Position numbers and translations under genes: made by a program. A stretch of 64,000 nt of DNA from Spirodela intermedia (taxonomy: Eukaryota > Streptophyta > Magnoliopsida > Alismatales > Araceae), in contig LR746267.1 of NCBI GenBank assembly GCA_902729315.2, positions 7,876,424-7,940,423 on the forward strand, in the 5' to 3' direction. This document shows positions 53,752-64,000 of the stretch, piece after piece; the first letter of the stretch is position 1, and each line of letters opens with the position of its first letter. The notes under the pieces are model-generated. The model searched no databases, was not told where the DNA came from, and saw nothing but the letters and a program-made list of their open reading frames with translations.

Positions 53752-56700
53752 TCAGCTTGTTAGAAGGGCGTGGGCACGTTTAGACCCACAGAGGCTCGCA
53801 CTTTGGCCGGCCGACATGAGCCTTGCTGACAAGAAGGCCTTGTGAGCATCGACAATAGCCTGGGTGGTTTCAGAGAGATCGGCCTGTATCTCCCCCACCA
53901 AAGACTCCATACATTCTTTGTACTCTGAGACCGCATCGATCAAGGCCACCAGTTCACTGGCACACATCTGGATCTCTTCGTCGCTCTCTCTTATGGATTT
54001 CTGTAATTTTAGCTCAGAGTCCTGCAAGAGGTCCCGTGGGCTCATTGAAATAATCTTGCTGGCACCTGACTATATTGAAAGAGCATACAAGAAAAACAGA
54101 AACCGATGCGTTGACAAGATCACCTTCAGGAAATTCTCTGCCTCCTCTTCCATTATGAGTAGCTGATGCTCTCTGCTCTCTCTATCCTTCATCATCCTTT
54201 CAGCTTCCGCAGAGCATCTCGATGTGTGATCGTCGACTTCCCTCTTTAACAAGATTGATCGGGCTTCAGCCTGCAACAACAAGTTGCTAGCGTGGTATCA
54301 AGGGAAAAACTTTACCAGAAAAAATATGCAGTCAGCTTTTCTTTTCTCCGCACAGATTTTAGTTTCCAGGGGAAATAGAGCAAGATCAATTAACTATATC
54401 CCAACAAATGCACTCATAGTCCATGCTTTCGTTTAACAGGAAATTTTTGTTAGGGTCTCCAAGATACAAGAAAATGGACGCAGTCAAGACTCAGCAAACC
54501 ACCACGCAATCCAGACAATAAAAAATAAGGCAAAAGGATGAAAACTGCACGCTGTAGATCATTCCCTACATGGAGAAGAAACAGAGATTGGAAAGTCTCT
54601 TCCTGTGGGCCATTCTAACAACAAGAAATGGAGGAGTAACACCGGCGAACTCCCTCCCAAAGTTTAATCATAGATTCAAACCCTTCCTCTCCATCAGCAT
54701 TTAAGGCTCAATGTAATTTGTGTTGCCTTTCTACTGAACACAATGTGGCAATGATACTTGCTAATTTCCTTAAATGTTTCCAAGGATCTCGATGTCATTC
54801 TTGACGTTGCAAGGGTTTGCGTACCAGAAATTAAATTTTTCATTCTGGTTACGTGACATACCTCGTCAATTTTCTTTTGAAGGATAGAGAGGAGTTCTTT
54901 CCTTTCATCCAGCAGAATAGACTTTTCACGGGATTGTTGTTGGAGATAAATTTTTTCCTCCAATTTCGCCACAGAGCTTTTCTTCGTCTCATCAGCAGCT
55001 TCATTTAGGAAAGGCTTTAGCACTGTTTTGTAGTCCTCGCCCAGTACCTCAGCAGCAGAAGATCCTTCGGCCTTTAGCACATATTGAAAATCACATCCAA
55101 GCTTCAACCTGGTGATTATATCAGCATAGTGAGCCACCCATCCAAAATAATGAAGCTCCTGAGCAATACGCATGAAGCTATTGAAAAATTCATAATATAC
55201 ACTTTGATTATTCTAAATGGAAGGACCAGGACAACTGATGGAGGTAAATACGTGCATGATGGAACTCAATCAGGTTCGTAATTATTTTCTAGAGAAAAGA
55301 ATGCCTACACGAGTTAAACTTCATGTTTTTTATGACTGTCAGGGGATGGTCATTTTGCTTAGGTACATCCATGTTTGTTGGGTTTCTACAACTAACTCTG
55401 TTATCCCTGTGCTCTTCTCATTTCGCCAAATGCCATTCATTTGTTCTTACTCTCTTTAATATTGAGGCAATATCTGTGAAGATCTTCATCATAATTGGCG
55501 TGTTCGTTCTCTTTATTGACGAAGCTTCTCCAAAAGACCTAAAATTGGACAATTTATTTTCACCATAAAACGATATGATGATATCTTAGTAGAAACATCA
55601 AGGCAAAAATACACAGATACATAAGCGGATATGAATCCATTGCTCCGAGATAGTTCCAGTAAAGCCCTATCCAGTTGAATAATATCATTCCAGCTCTTTC
55701 CACGAAAAATAATAACCCAATTTGGCAGGCATCAAACACATTGTCCCACGTTAATCAATATGATTCGCAAATAAATAAAATTTATTCATGTCTTTAGCTA
55801 TAAATGAACCTCAACATCTGAGGCCAATTCCTGAAGCTGACCACAATTGGAGTTTGCAGTCAGTGAAAGACCACCGCCTATTATCACTCTCTGGGCTCGA
55901 GTATTTGGCAGGGATACCACAACGTTGATATTAGGTTGATCATCTAACCAAGTAATGTAACTTTTCCTGGAGTTCAACTCCTAGATCTTCCATGATTATG
56001 ATCATATAAGGGTCTTCCAGATACGCAAGGAGCTTGCAGTTGGCTCTACTAAAAATGCCCATATCATTTAGGTCTGTTAACTGTCACAAACAACAAGTGT
56101 TCCTCTTCTGCCAGTAAATTCCAAATAACTCAAGAAGCAAAAAAAAAATCTGGCAATTCTAATGACTAAAAGCTCCATTATGTGTATATCACACCAAAAA
56201 AAAATAAAAAAATAACATACCACAGTTTAAAAATTAATGCAATGTTTGCGCATACCCTCAATATGAAGCAGTTTCATCAAGCCTAAGTACACGAAAACAA
56301 ATATTTTACAAGGTGACCTGAATATGGAAGTGTTACGGTAACATGAGCAGATGACGGGGTCCCTTTTTCTTCCCAGCTAAAAGATATGCCCATTAACCCA
56401 AATAAAGAGATGAAGCAGAAAAAATACCAACAAGTTATCATGATGAGGAAAACCACCATTAAAAAATAATAGATCACGCAATCTAGCTAAAATAAGAAAT
56501 TAAACATCTGCCCATAATGAACTTCTGAAGGCTGAGCTCCAATATTGCAGATTAGAATACGCTTGTCTGAGATTTCATGAAGGACGAAAGATAGGCAGAG
56601 CACTACTTTTTAATGGTATGATTGGCTTGCTCCACGAGAGACTCCAGTTCCTTTAGTTTGCGATCGATGTCTGCCTCCAGCTCCCATGATTTCTCTTCTA

Positions 56701-57715
56701 AAACATTCCTCCCTATCTCTGCCTCTGCCACGTCTCTCTCCATGGCCTGTAGCTCTTTCTTCGTCCTCTCTGCATCCCTCACATTCATCACCTGAGATCC
56801 GATTCTCTTCCTCAGCTCCTCATTTTCCTCAGAAATCCGCTGATTCTCTCTTATCTTCGCATCCAAACCCTCCTCTTTCTCTCCCAGGAGTTTCTCCGCA
56901 GAGAGAAGCTTCTCCTTCCAACTCTCGATCATAACATCAAACTTCTTGATATCATCTTTGAGCAAAGCCCTCTCCTTCTCGGTTGTCTCTCTCGGCGATG
57001 GTCCCGATCGGATGGCCTCAGCTCTCTTCTCAAGATCCGATGCTTCCTTTTCCAGCGATTCCACTGTAGCCATGAGCTTTGCAACGTGTTCCTCGGTTTG
57101 CCGAAACTGCTCCTGGTCAAGGGCTTTGACGGCTTCATCGTCACCTTCCATAAACAGAGCGAAGCTTTGGAAGTGGTACTGCAGGACATTGTTTCCCTCT
57201 GCGAAGGACTGAGAAGATGAGCGGTAATCGCGGAAGCGGGCTAGCTGAACGAGCCAGTGTAATGCTGCAAGGAGCGGAGGCCACGAGTGAGGTGTTCCCG
57301 GGGCTTTAAGCGCGGACTTGCTGAGCTTGACGGGGCAGCGGAGATTCGAAAGTATCGAGGGGAGATCGTCCTCGAGAGTGGAGGCGACGCCCACCGGCAT
57401 GGGCCAATCCAGACGAGAAAGCACGTCATCGAAAGCCTTGGTGATGTCGCGGGCGGAGGGGAGGGGTGGCCTTAGGGTGGCGGTGGAGAGAGAGGAAAGG
57501 TACGCGTTGACGGATCGCAGGGCAGCCGACTGGTAGGACCGATCGGAGATGGGCGGACATGGGATGGCGTGGGAGAGAGAGACAGATGACGGGCGATTGC
57601 TGCAGAGACTGACGTCGGATTCCCGTCGGGAAGCAGCGGCGGCGTAGCCCTTCCTCGCCGGCGTGGGGGCAACGCTCCGGGAGTTGGGGACTCTGCCTCC
57701 TCTTCCTCCTCGCAT
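53752..57715 (-). CDS. NDC80: Kinetochore protein NDC80 homologue
   Basis: Four exons (56607-57715, 54862-55108, 54124-54270, 53752-54069) join in phase to 606 residues, close to plant NDC80 length. The basic disordered N-terminal tail (RGGRGGRVPNSRSVAP, then RESDVSLCSNRPSS) precedes the calponin-homology domain of about residues 55-190. Diagnostic pieces are ISDRSYQSAALRSVNAYLSS, LEDDLPSILSNLRCPVKLSK and PGTPHSWPPLLAALHWLVQL. Long coiled coils follow; after the first splice KLKLGCDFQYVLKAEG is highly conserved. NDC80 binds microtubules at the outer kinetochore and pairs with NUF2 in the NDC80 complex. The fourth exon acceptor (ATATAG|TCAGGT) was chosen for phase; another in-phase choice would shorten the protein by five residues. 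Confidence 0.93.
55109..56606 (-). other. Large first intron of NDC80
   Basis: A 1.5-kb AT-rich intron with GTAGTG donor and ACCAG acceptor. No exon or element is needed to keep the frame, and none is recognised. Confidence 0.5.
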
Positions 57716-59630
57716 CTTCTTCCTCCCTCTCGACTGGTTGAAAACCCTCTGCGATTTCCCCTTTCCTCTGGCCGCCCCTCTACGGTTCCTTTTCCCGCTT
57801 CTTTTCCTTGAACGAGAAATGCTCCCCAGAATGCATTCTCAAAATGACTTTTTTTATCTTAGCTTTAAATATATAAATAATTAAATTTGCCTCCGAGTGA
57901 AACCAAAGTTTGATAGATTTTAGTTATTTTTAAATTTTTATTTAATTCAACTGCCCCTTCCATGATTTTCAGGTTTTTATTTTCACAGCATAAAATTCAA
58001 TAAATAGTCGCTTTAAATTAGGCCACTTAATATATAAAATCACTCAGAAATAATTAAAAAATTGAAAATTTTACATATATTAATAACTAATATATCAATT
58101 TCATTAATATGTAAAAAAATATCATATTTATGAAAAAATATACTAACATAGTTTGGCAAATTCTGACGAAGCAAAAAATAAGATTTTAGACTTTAATCCA
58201 CAAAACATGGATCTAGAGAACATGAAGAACAAAAAATTGAGCTATAAATCTAAAAGGATCCAAATGTGACCTTGAATCCATAAAAAATGATCCTTGAATT
58301 CACAATTATCAAAGTTAACTCTCCGAATTCTAAAAAGGCTGCTTAAAACCACAAGCTAGAAAAAAAATTCAAAGATATGAGATTCATAATAACCAGGATA
58401 ATTTAAATCAATTGGGGTGCCCCAGAATATCAAATAAAATTAAGAAAAAGAATCAAAATACCTTTAAAACACGAAAATTACAAAAATTAAGACTCTACAT
58501 ATTATTCATCCACTTTTTTTCAGGCCTAATATGACTGTTGGTGGCCTTTTTTGATCTTCTAATTTAGTAATTTCCATAATTGTGCATGCTGATCAACGTC
58601 TATTCTTCTCATTTAGACATTCAAACATTTATGGTTCACATTTTAACATTTTTAGGTCATATGGGTAAAAACAAATTCCATCTTTATCTATTTTTTAAGT
58701 AATATTGTTGAGATACTAGCCACTACCCTCCACCCACATGGAAAGAGCTCTTGAATGGGCAATCCAAACGGTCACCTGGGAACCTTGAGGATGTCAACTG
58801 ATAGTGGCCCAGAAACGAGCAACGGGATAGTTGACTTGTGGGCGCATAAGCGTTTGAGCTGCTAAGGTCAAGACAGTCTGACTAGAAACAATCGCCCACA
58901 CGAGCACCACGGAAGGGTTACCACTACTATAAGAAGACCAGTCCACTTGAGAGAGGCCAGAAAGAAGTCTAGTGTCTCCTCCAAGAGTCTTGGAGATTAG
59001 CCATCTTGAAGCAGCTACCCCCACGACCCCTTTTGAAAGAGACCTACATGATCCCTTCATGTTACCATGATTCTCCATAGTTCCTTCTCCTAAATTCTAG
59101 TATATTTATCTTATACTAAGGAGGTCTGATTGTATGAGGATTACATAAAATTCCAGTAAATAGTCTCTCCTCCCACCTATCAGATGTCCTAAGTCAAACT
59201 TTATAAAATTTTAAAGAAAACCCAAGAAAATAGCAGTGCACGTTCGACTTACTGCGTGGGGTATCTTTGTATTATTATTTGGCCATCGGTGTTGATGCAA
59301 TTTTGTCCGGTTTAGTTAACCGTCTGGAGCCGGGGGGGTTGTAAATTTCATAAAACGTCCTCAGTAAAAAAAAAACACACGATGGGGGGGGCAGAGACAC
59401 ACGAGTGGAGAGGTGACGTCACACAATTAAAAAAAAACTATTAAGGCCGCGGTGCCCGTCGTGCGGGGCCGCGGCCGTTCTCTTCTCTTCCTGGGGTCTG
59501 CGGAATCCTCCCGCCACTGCTGAATTTGCTTGGAGAACTGCGGTGGTGGAGTAGGAGGAGGCGGCGAGGGCGGGGATCTGGGGATAGAGAGAGAGACAGA
59601 GAGAGGGCGGAGGTCCGCGGAGGTGACAGG
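57716..59630. other. Divergent spacer between NDC80 and MRS2
   Basis: 57850-58700 is very AT-rich. 58740-59100 is an island of normal composition with a 94-codon minus-strand frame of unknown origin. 59330-59620 is GC- and GA-rich and probably holds the MRS2 promoter and leader. Confidence 0.4.
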
Positions 59631-62600
59631 ATGGGGCGGAGGAAAGGGCCACTCTCATTCGCCTGGAAGCTGGGGCTGGGCAGCAAGCTCGCGGAATTGC
59701 AGCCTATCAGCCCGCCCCGGGTATCCAACGGTAACAATAGTGGAGCTGGGAGAAGCTGCCATGGCGGCCTGGGCAAAGTGGAAGGTGGGACCCTGGGTCC
59801 TCCGGGGGGGCCTTGCATGGGTGGATTGGTCCCTAAAGGCGGAAAGAAGAAGACGGCTGGGTCGCGTCTATGGATGCGTTTCGATCTAACGGGAAAGACG
59901 GAGCTTCTCGAATGTGACAAGAGCGTCATCATCCAGCGTGCTGGCATCCCGCCGCGGGATCTTCGTATCCTCGGTCCTGTATTCTCCCATTCGTCCAACA
60001 TCATCGGTGAGAAAAATGTTATGTATCAGTTTTTTATGCTACCGTGACGGGGAAACCCCTCGATCTCTTGAATGGTCGGCGTAAGCCTCAGATGAATGCA
60101 GAATCTTCCGGTCCCCTCTCTTGCCCCCCAACAATCCATGAATCGTTTGTAATGAAATTCGAAATTCCTCCGGTATTTTTGATATTTTAATGTTGGTAAA
60201 TTTCCTCGGTTTTCCGGAGTTCTCTTTCTTTGATCTTAAGAATTTGACTAAGATATTAGAGCTTGTTGGCTCCCAATCGGTTTTGGACTTGATACGTGTA
60301 GATTCTTAGTCACGCTTCTTTCCACAATCTTAAATCTGGAAGTTGAGCATTAATTCTAGAGGATGATGTGTCGAGGTCAGTGTCCTTGCTGATCGTCGGC
60401 AGTGGTTGACTGTCTCTTCGTAACCAACTTATCTGTCAATTGTCGAAATAAGATGGCAGAAGACGATAATGCATTTTTAATATTGAAAACCTCTACTATA
60501 AAATCTAAAGTTCATTTGAGTGGTTTCTACGTACTTGCACCGTATCAAGGCTTGTGGAAATTAACAGGGTGTGACCATTGAACAGCCAAAGGATGAGAAA
60601 AGTATTTCTTCAATGCCGAAAACTTTTACATCTGACTATCGGAAGTGATGCTACATTCGGAAAAAGAAAATTAAAATTTTATTTTGTAAATATTTAGGTG
60701 TATTGCAACAAAAGTAAAATCATTCTATTTGCCGCAGTCATTTGTGCGTGCTTATTTGGACTAGACACAGTGGAAACTGTCAGTATTGTGATGTGGCTGC
60801 CCTGCTGGTCTTGGTTGCCACATCGGACTATACGGCTAGATGATTACAAGAGGATGCCAAATGCTTGGGCTGTACGGCTGAGTTTTTCATAATAAAACTC
60901 TATCCTACACATGCTGAGATAATCCTACTCTGGCTAAGAATAAATGTGAGGACAAAGTAAGACTATGGAGAATGAAGGGGTTTCTTGTTGTTTGGAGAGA
61001 TTATGCGTCAGTTGTTGTTTTGAGTCTCACGTTGTTGCTTTCAGCACTATGGGACTCGCACATCCTCCTTTGTGAATACTTTTCAATCACTGCCATGCGC
61101 TGGAGTTCAATGAAAAAAGTTCACTTTATCACTGCAGAGTGCAGCACAGTTTTTTTTTCTGGATCTGCAGAGGTGTGCTGAAATTGGTTGGTGCTTGACC
61201 ATCATCTTTTTTGTCCTGTGATGAGTTCTTCATGCGAACCCAGTTCACATGACACAGAAGAAAATTCAACCTGATTGTGTTTGAGATGAGTGAAATAATT
61301 GTTGATTTGAACCCCAACAAAGTATTAGTTATAAATTTCTGTCGCTTTACCTTCACAGACAACACGTGAAACTCGCATTTACAGCCCATCGTTTCTTTTG
61401 ATAATTCATGAGCACATGGTACTTATCACTTCATAAGATTAAGTATTTCTCAATGTCTCACACTCTTGGCTTTCTGTTCCATGATTCTGTGATGTCATTT
61501 TTCTTTTTTTTTTTTGATAACGAACTTTTTGATTGAACTTGCTGATACAAGTTTTTGCCAATTATCAGCGCTCTTGCTCTTGTTTTTTCCCTGTTGTCGA
61601 TTAATTGCAGTGGTAGACATCTTTTGAAACTTACATACGTGATGAAGCAGTATTTCCCGTCTCAAATAATTTTCTTAGATAATGAAACTTTGTCGAAATC
61701 ATGAGTGTGAAACTCATCAATTATTATAAACTTTGTTGTTCACTCGTGATTTTGTCTTGATGTCCAGCCAGAGAGAAAGCCATGGTTGTCAACTTGGAAG
61801 TTGTAAGGGCCATAATCACCGCTCAAGAAGTTCTTCTTCTTGATCCGCTTAGCCAGGAAGTTCGACCATTCGTTGATCAATTGAGACAGCAACTTGCCTC
61901 TAGAAGTTCACCAAAAACCCAGAATTCTGACATCCAAGGGAAAGAAACAGGTTCTCCAAATGGTGGAAGATGGCTTTCTGTTAATGGAAAAGGAGAAGGT
62001 GATGAGTTTGAACTCCCCTTTGAATTTCAGGTTCTGGAGATTGCTTTGGAAGTTGTGTGTACATATTTAGAATCTAGTGTGTCTGAGCTTGAGAAAGATG
62101 CATATCCTTGTTTGGATGATCTCGCCAAAAATGTTAGTACCAAGAATCTGGAGCGTGTGAGAGGCCTAAAAACTACTCTTACACGTTTGCTTGCACGTGT
62201 TCAGAAGGTATGGATTTCGCTCATATGTGTTAGATGAACTTTCATCTTTGAGGCATTCACCTAATTTTTTTTCATGTTTTCTTTGGGTATAACTAAAAAG
62301 TTTGTTTATCCTGTGGGATTGCTCTTCCCTCATCCATAGATGGATTTGGTCACTCTCTAATGTCTGTTTCAAATTGACTGAGATTCGGTGTTTTAGTTCC
62401 TTTTTAAAACTCCTCATGTCAAGGATAGCTCATCTATCCCCAGGTTTGGATATTAGATGTGTTTCGCTAAGGCTCCAACTTTACCAATGACTAACAAGTT
62501 CGTTCAAGCTTTGGTCAAAACAAGTAGGTAAAGTTTGATCTTTGGTCGTGTTGTTTTTCTATATAAACACTCAAAGTTGATCTGAAGAACTTAACCAAAA

Positions 62601-64000
62601 AATCGTCTTAAATTGGGTGCGTCTTGTCTCAAATTTCTATATCTACAGCATAATTTAACAATTGGATTTTAGGCATGTATTGCCTCACATAGCTTAATTA
62701 CCAAGAAGCTTTTGGCGTTTATTAGCTGGGTAAAGATTCTTATTCTTTTGATGACCCCAACCTTGAATGCGAATCATCTTTTGAGACTTGTATACCGTTA
62801 AATATTATTTAATTGCATTTTGATCATATGAGTTATGTCCTTGGAACACTTTAGTGCCATCTGAGTCTATTCTGTTCACTTAAACTATGTGATTTACAAG
62901 AATTAACGTTTTGAGCTTCATTCAGTGCATTGACCAGTTGCCACTATCTTTCCTTGTTCTCTGTTGGAATATTTTTCTAATATCAGGTGAGAGATGAGAT
63001 TGAACACCTTCTGGATGATGATGAGGACATGTCTCATTTATATTTAACAAGGAAGCAGATACAAAACCAGCAATTTGAAGCTTTAGTTGCTACTAGTGCT
63101 TCAAACAACAATGTGGCCCCTGTGCCTCACACTGGGAGATTGAATTCATATCACAGAACCACCAGTTTTGTGAATAGTGTTCGTTCAGATGACTATGATG
63201 TGGAGGATTTGGAGATGTTGCTTGAGGCATATTTTATGCAGCTAGATGGAACCCGAAATAAAATACTGTCGGTGAGCATATTTTTATTGTGACCCCCTGA
63301 TTTTCGGTTATGTGATCATTAATATGGATCCTCAAATGAGTTTTTAAGTACCATAAAAAAGAATGTATCTCTGTATCTTTAAACAGTGATAACTATATGT
63401 GATAGTGAAAATAACCACTGCTGTTGTTTTTTTTTTATTTATAGGTTACACACCATTGTAATGTTAGCCTAGGGTGCAATGATTTTTTTAATTTTTTTTA
63501 CGATATATCATTTATATCTTGCACAGTGGTGCAGACCCTCGGGTATATGCAGAGAAAAAACTCAATTCATCTTTACATCATAGATGACTGTTATATACAA
63601 GTACTGGGCCCACAAAATAGGGAAACTGCCTAACAACTAGGAAACGTCTTACCAAACTCCTAACTATACATTCTTTCCCACTGTCTCCCTCAAGTTGGTG
63701 AATAGGGATTATCCATTCCCAGCATGGATAAAATACTCTGAAATACTGACGACTTAGTAAGTATATCCTCAAGTTGGCCATGTGCAGATACATATGGTGT
63801 TGAAATCGATCTACTTTCCAACCTCTCCTTGATGAAGAGTCTGTCAATCTGGATATGTTTTGTTCATTCATCTTGTGAGCTATGCTAATTGCATACTCAA
63901 TACTCTAAAATACTCTGTGCTAAACTATCCTTGAAGACTTGAAGGTTAAGTGAGATGACTCAATGAGACTCTTCAACCAAAGTAGTTTATCACATACCTT
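59631..64000 (+). CDS. MRS2: MRS2/CorA-type magnesium transporter, 5' part only
   Basis: Three exons are in the window (59631-60006, 61768-62207, 62987-63271), joining in phase to 367 residues; the remaining exons lie beyond the right edge. Recognisable MRS2 pieces are [20 protein letters not shown], the [20 protein letters not shown] junction, [40 protein letters not shown] and [20 protein letters not shown], then a [19 protein letters not shown] helix. The two C-terminal membrane helices and the GMN selectivity motif are not in view. MRS2/MGT proteins carry Mg2+ across plasma, tonoplast or organelle membranes. The third intron, which starts at 63272, contains an antisense copia element. The ATG at 59631 is the first in frame. 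Exon 1 carries a Gly/Pro-rich N-terminal extension. Confidence 0.92.
63548..64000 (-). mobile_element. Ty1/copia retrotransposon, 3' end, antisense in an MRS2 intron
   Basis: The minus strand encodes the C-terminal end of a copia polyprotein (end of RNase H): an AISIAH segment, then [33 protein letters not shown] and a terminal [10 protein letters not shown], with the stop at 63690-63692. The frame carries an in-frame TGA at 63864-63866 and a frame change upstream, so this copy is dead. A polypurine tract (TTGAGGGAGACAG) directly precedes a candidate LTR of 133 bases (63680 down to 63548). That LTR starts TGGGAAAG, contains TATATAA and ends CTCTGCA. The element continues past the right edge. 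Confidence 0.8.

Noticed and set aside
1-64000. CRISPR arrays, operons, phage or bacterial defence modules
   Set aside because: All genes are spliced or plant-type, and no regularly spaced short repeats with unique spacers are present.

Overview
The window is nuclear DNA from a flowering plant. The genes are split by GT-AG introns, are well spaced, and belong to plant families (SAUR, nepenthesin-type protease, P-class PPR, MRS2, chloroplast rhomboid). Plant Ty1/copia debris and many GA/CT microsatellites lie between them. The species cannot be fixed from this sequence; GC-rich coding exons in AT-rich spacers are seen.

I assembled fourteen protein-coding loci by joining reading frames at splice sites with matching phase. 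In order they are: a left-truncated OBL1-like lipase (-, 1-1191); an FAD monooxygenase of the MO1 type (-, 9204-10851); an intronless nepenthesin-like aspartic protease (+, 11718-12977); a SAUR gene (+, 15256-15594); a YbaK/ProX tRNA-editing-domain protein of the PRORSD1 type (-, 18638-25811, twelve exons); a plastid rhomboid like RBL10 (+, 26151-30294, nine exons); a glutaredoxin-like DUF836 protein (+, 30926-32391); an F-box protein (-, 33094-34545); an ARGLU1-like RS/coiled-coil protein (+, 35948-39571); a second SAUR (-, 40186-40518); an intronless mitochondrial-type PPR protein (-, 42654-45239); a vasculin-like protein (+, 47610-52436); the kinetochore protein NDC80 (-, 53752-57715); and an MRS2/CorA-type magnesium transporter truncated by the right edge (+, 59631 onward).

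Region by region: 1.2-9.2 kb is an AT-rich repeat graveyard. It holds at least three copies of one LTR-like repeat, one of them split by a solo LTR with perfect 5-bp target duplications, plus local tandem duplications. 9.2-15.6 kb carries MO1, the protease and the first SAUR. 16.6-17.95 kb is a CpG-dense GC island built of three different tandem repeats. 18.6-59 kb is gene-dense and mostly divergent gene pairs. 59.6-64 kb is MRS2, with an antisense copia element in its third intron.

The genes are unrelated housekeeping or regulatory loci and do not form a pathway or cluster. I found no CRISPR array, tRNA, rRNA or prokaryote-like system. The least explained items are the GC minisatellite island, the vasculin-like protein, the inverted SAUR pair and the nested LTR.
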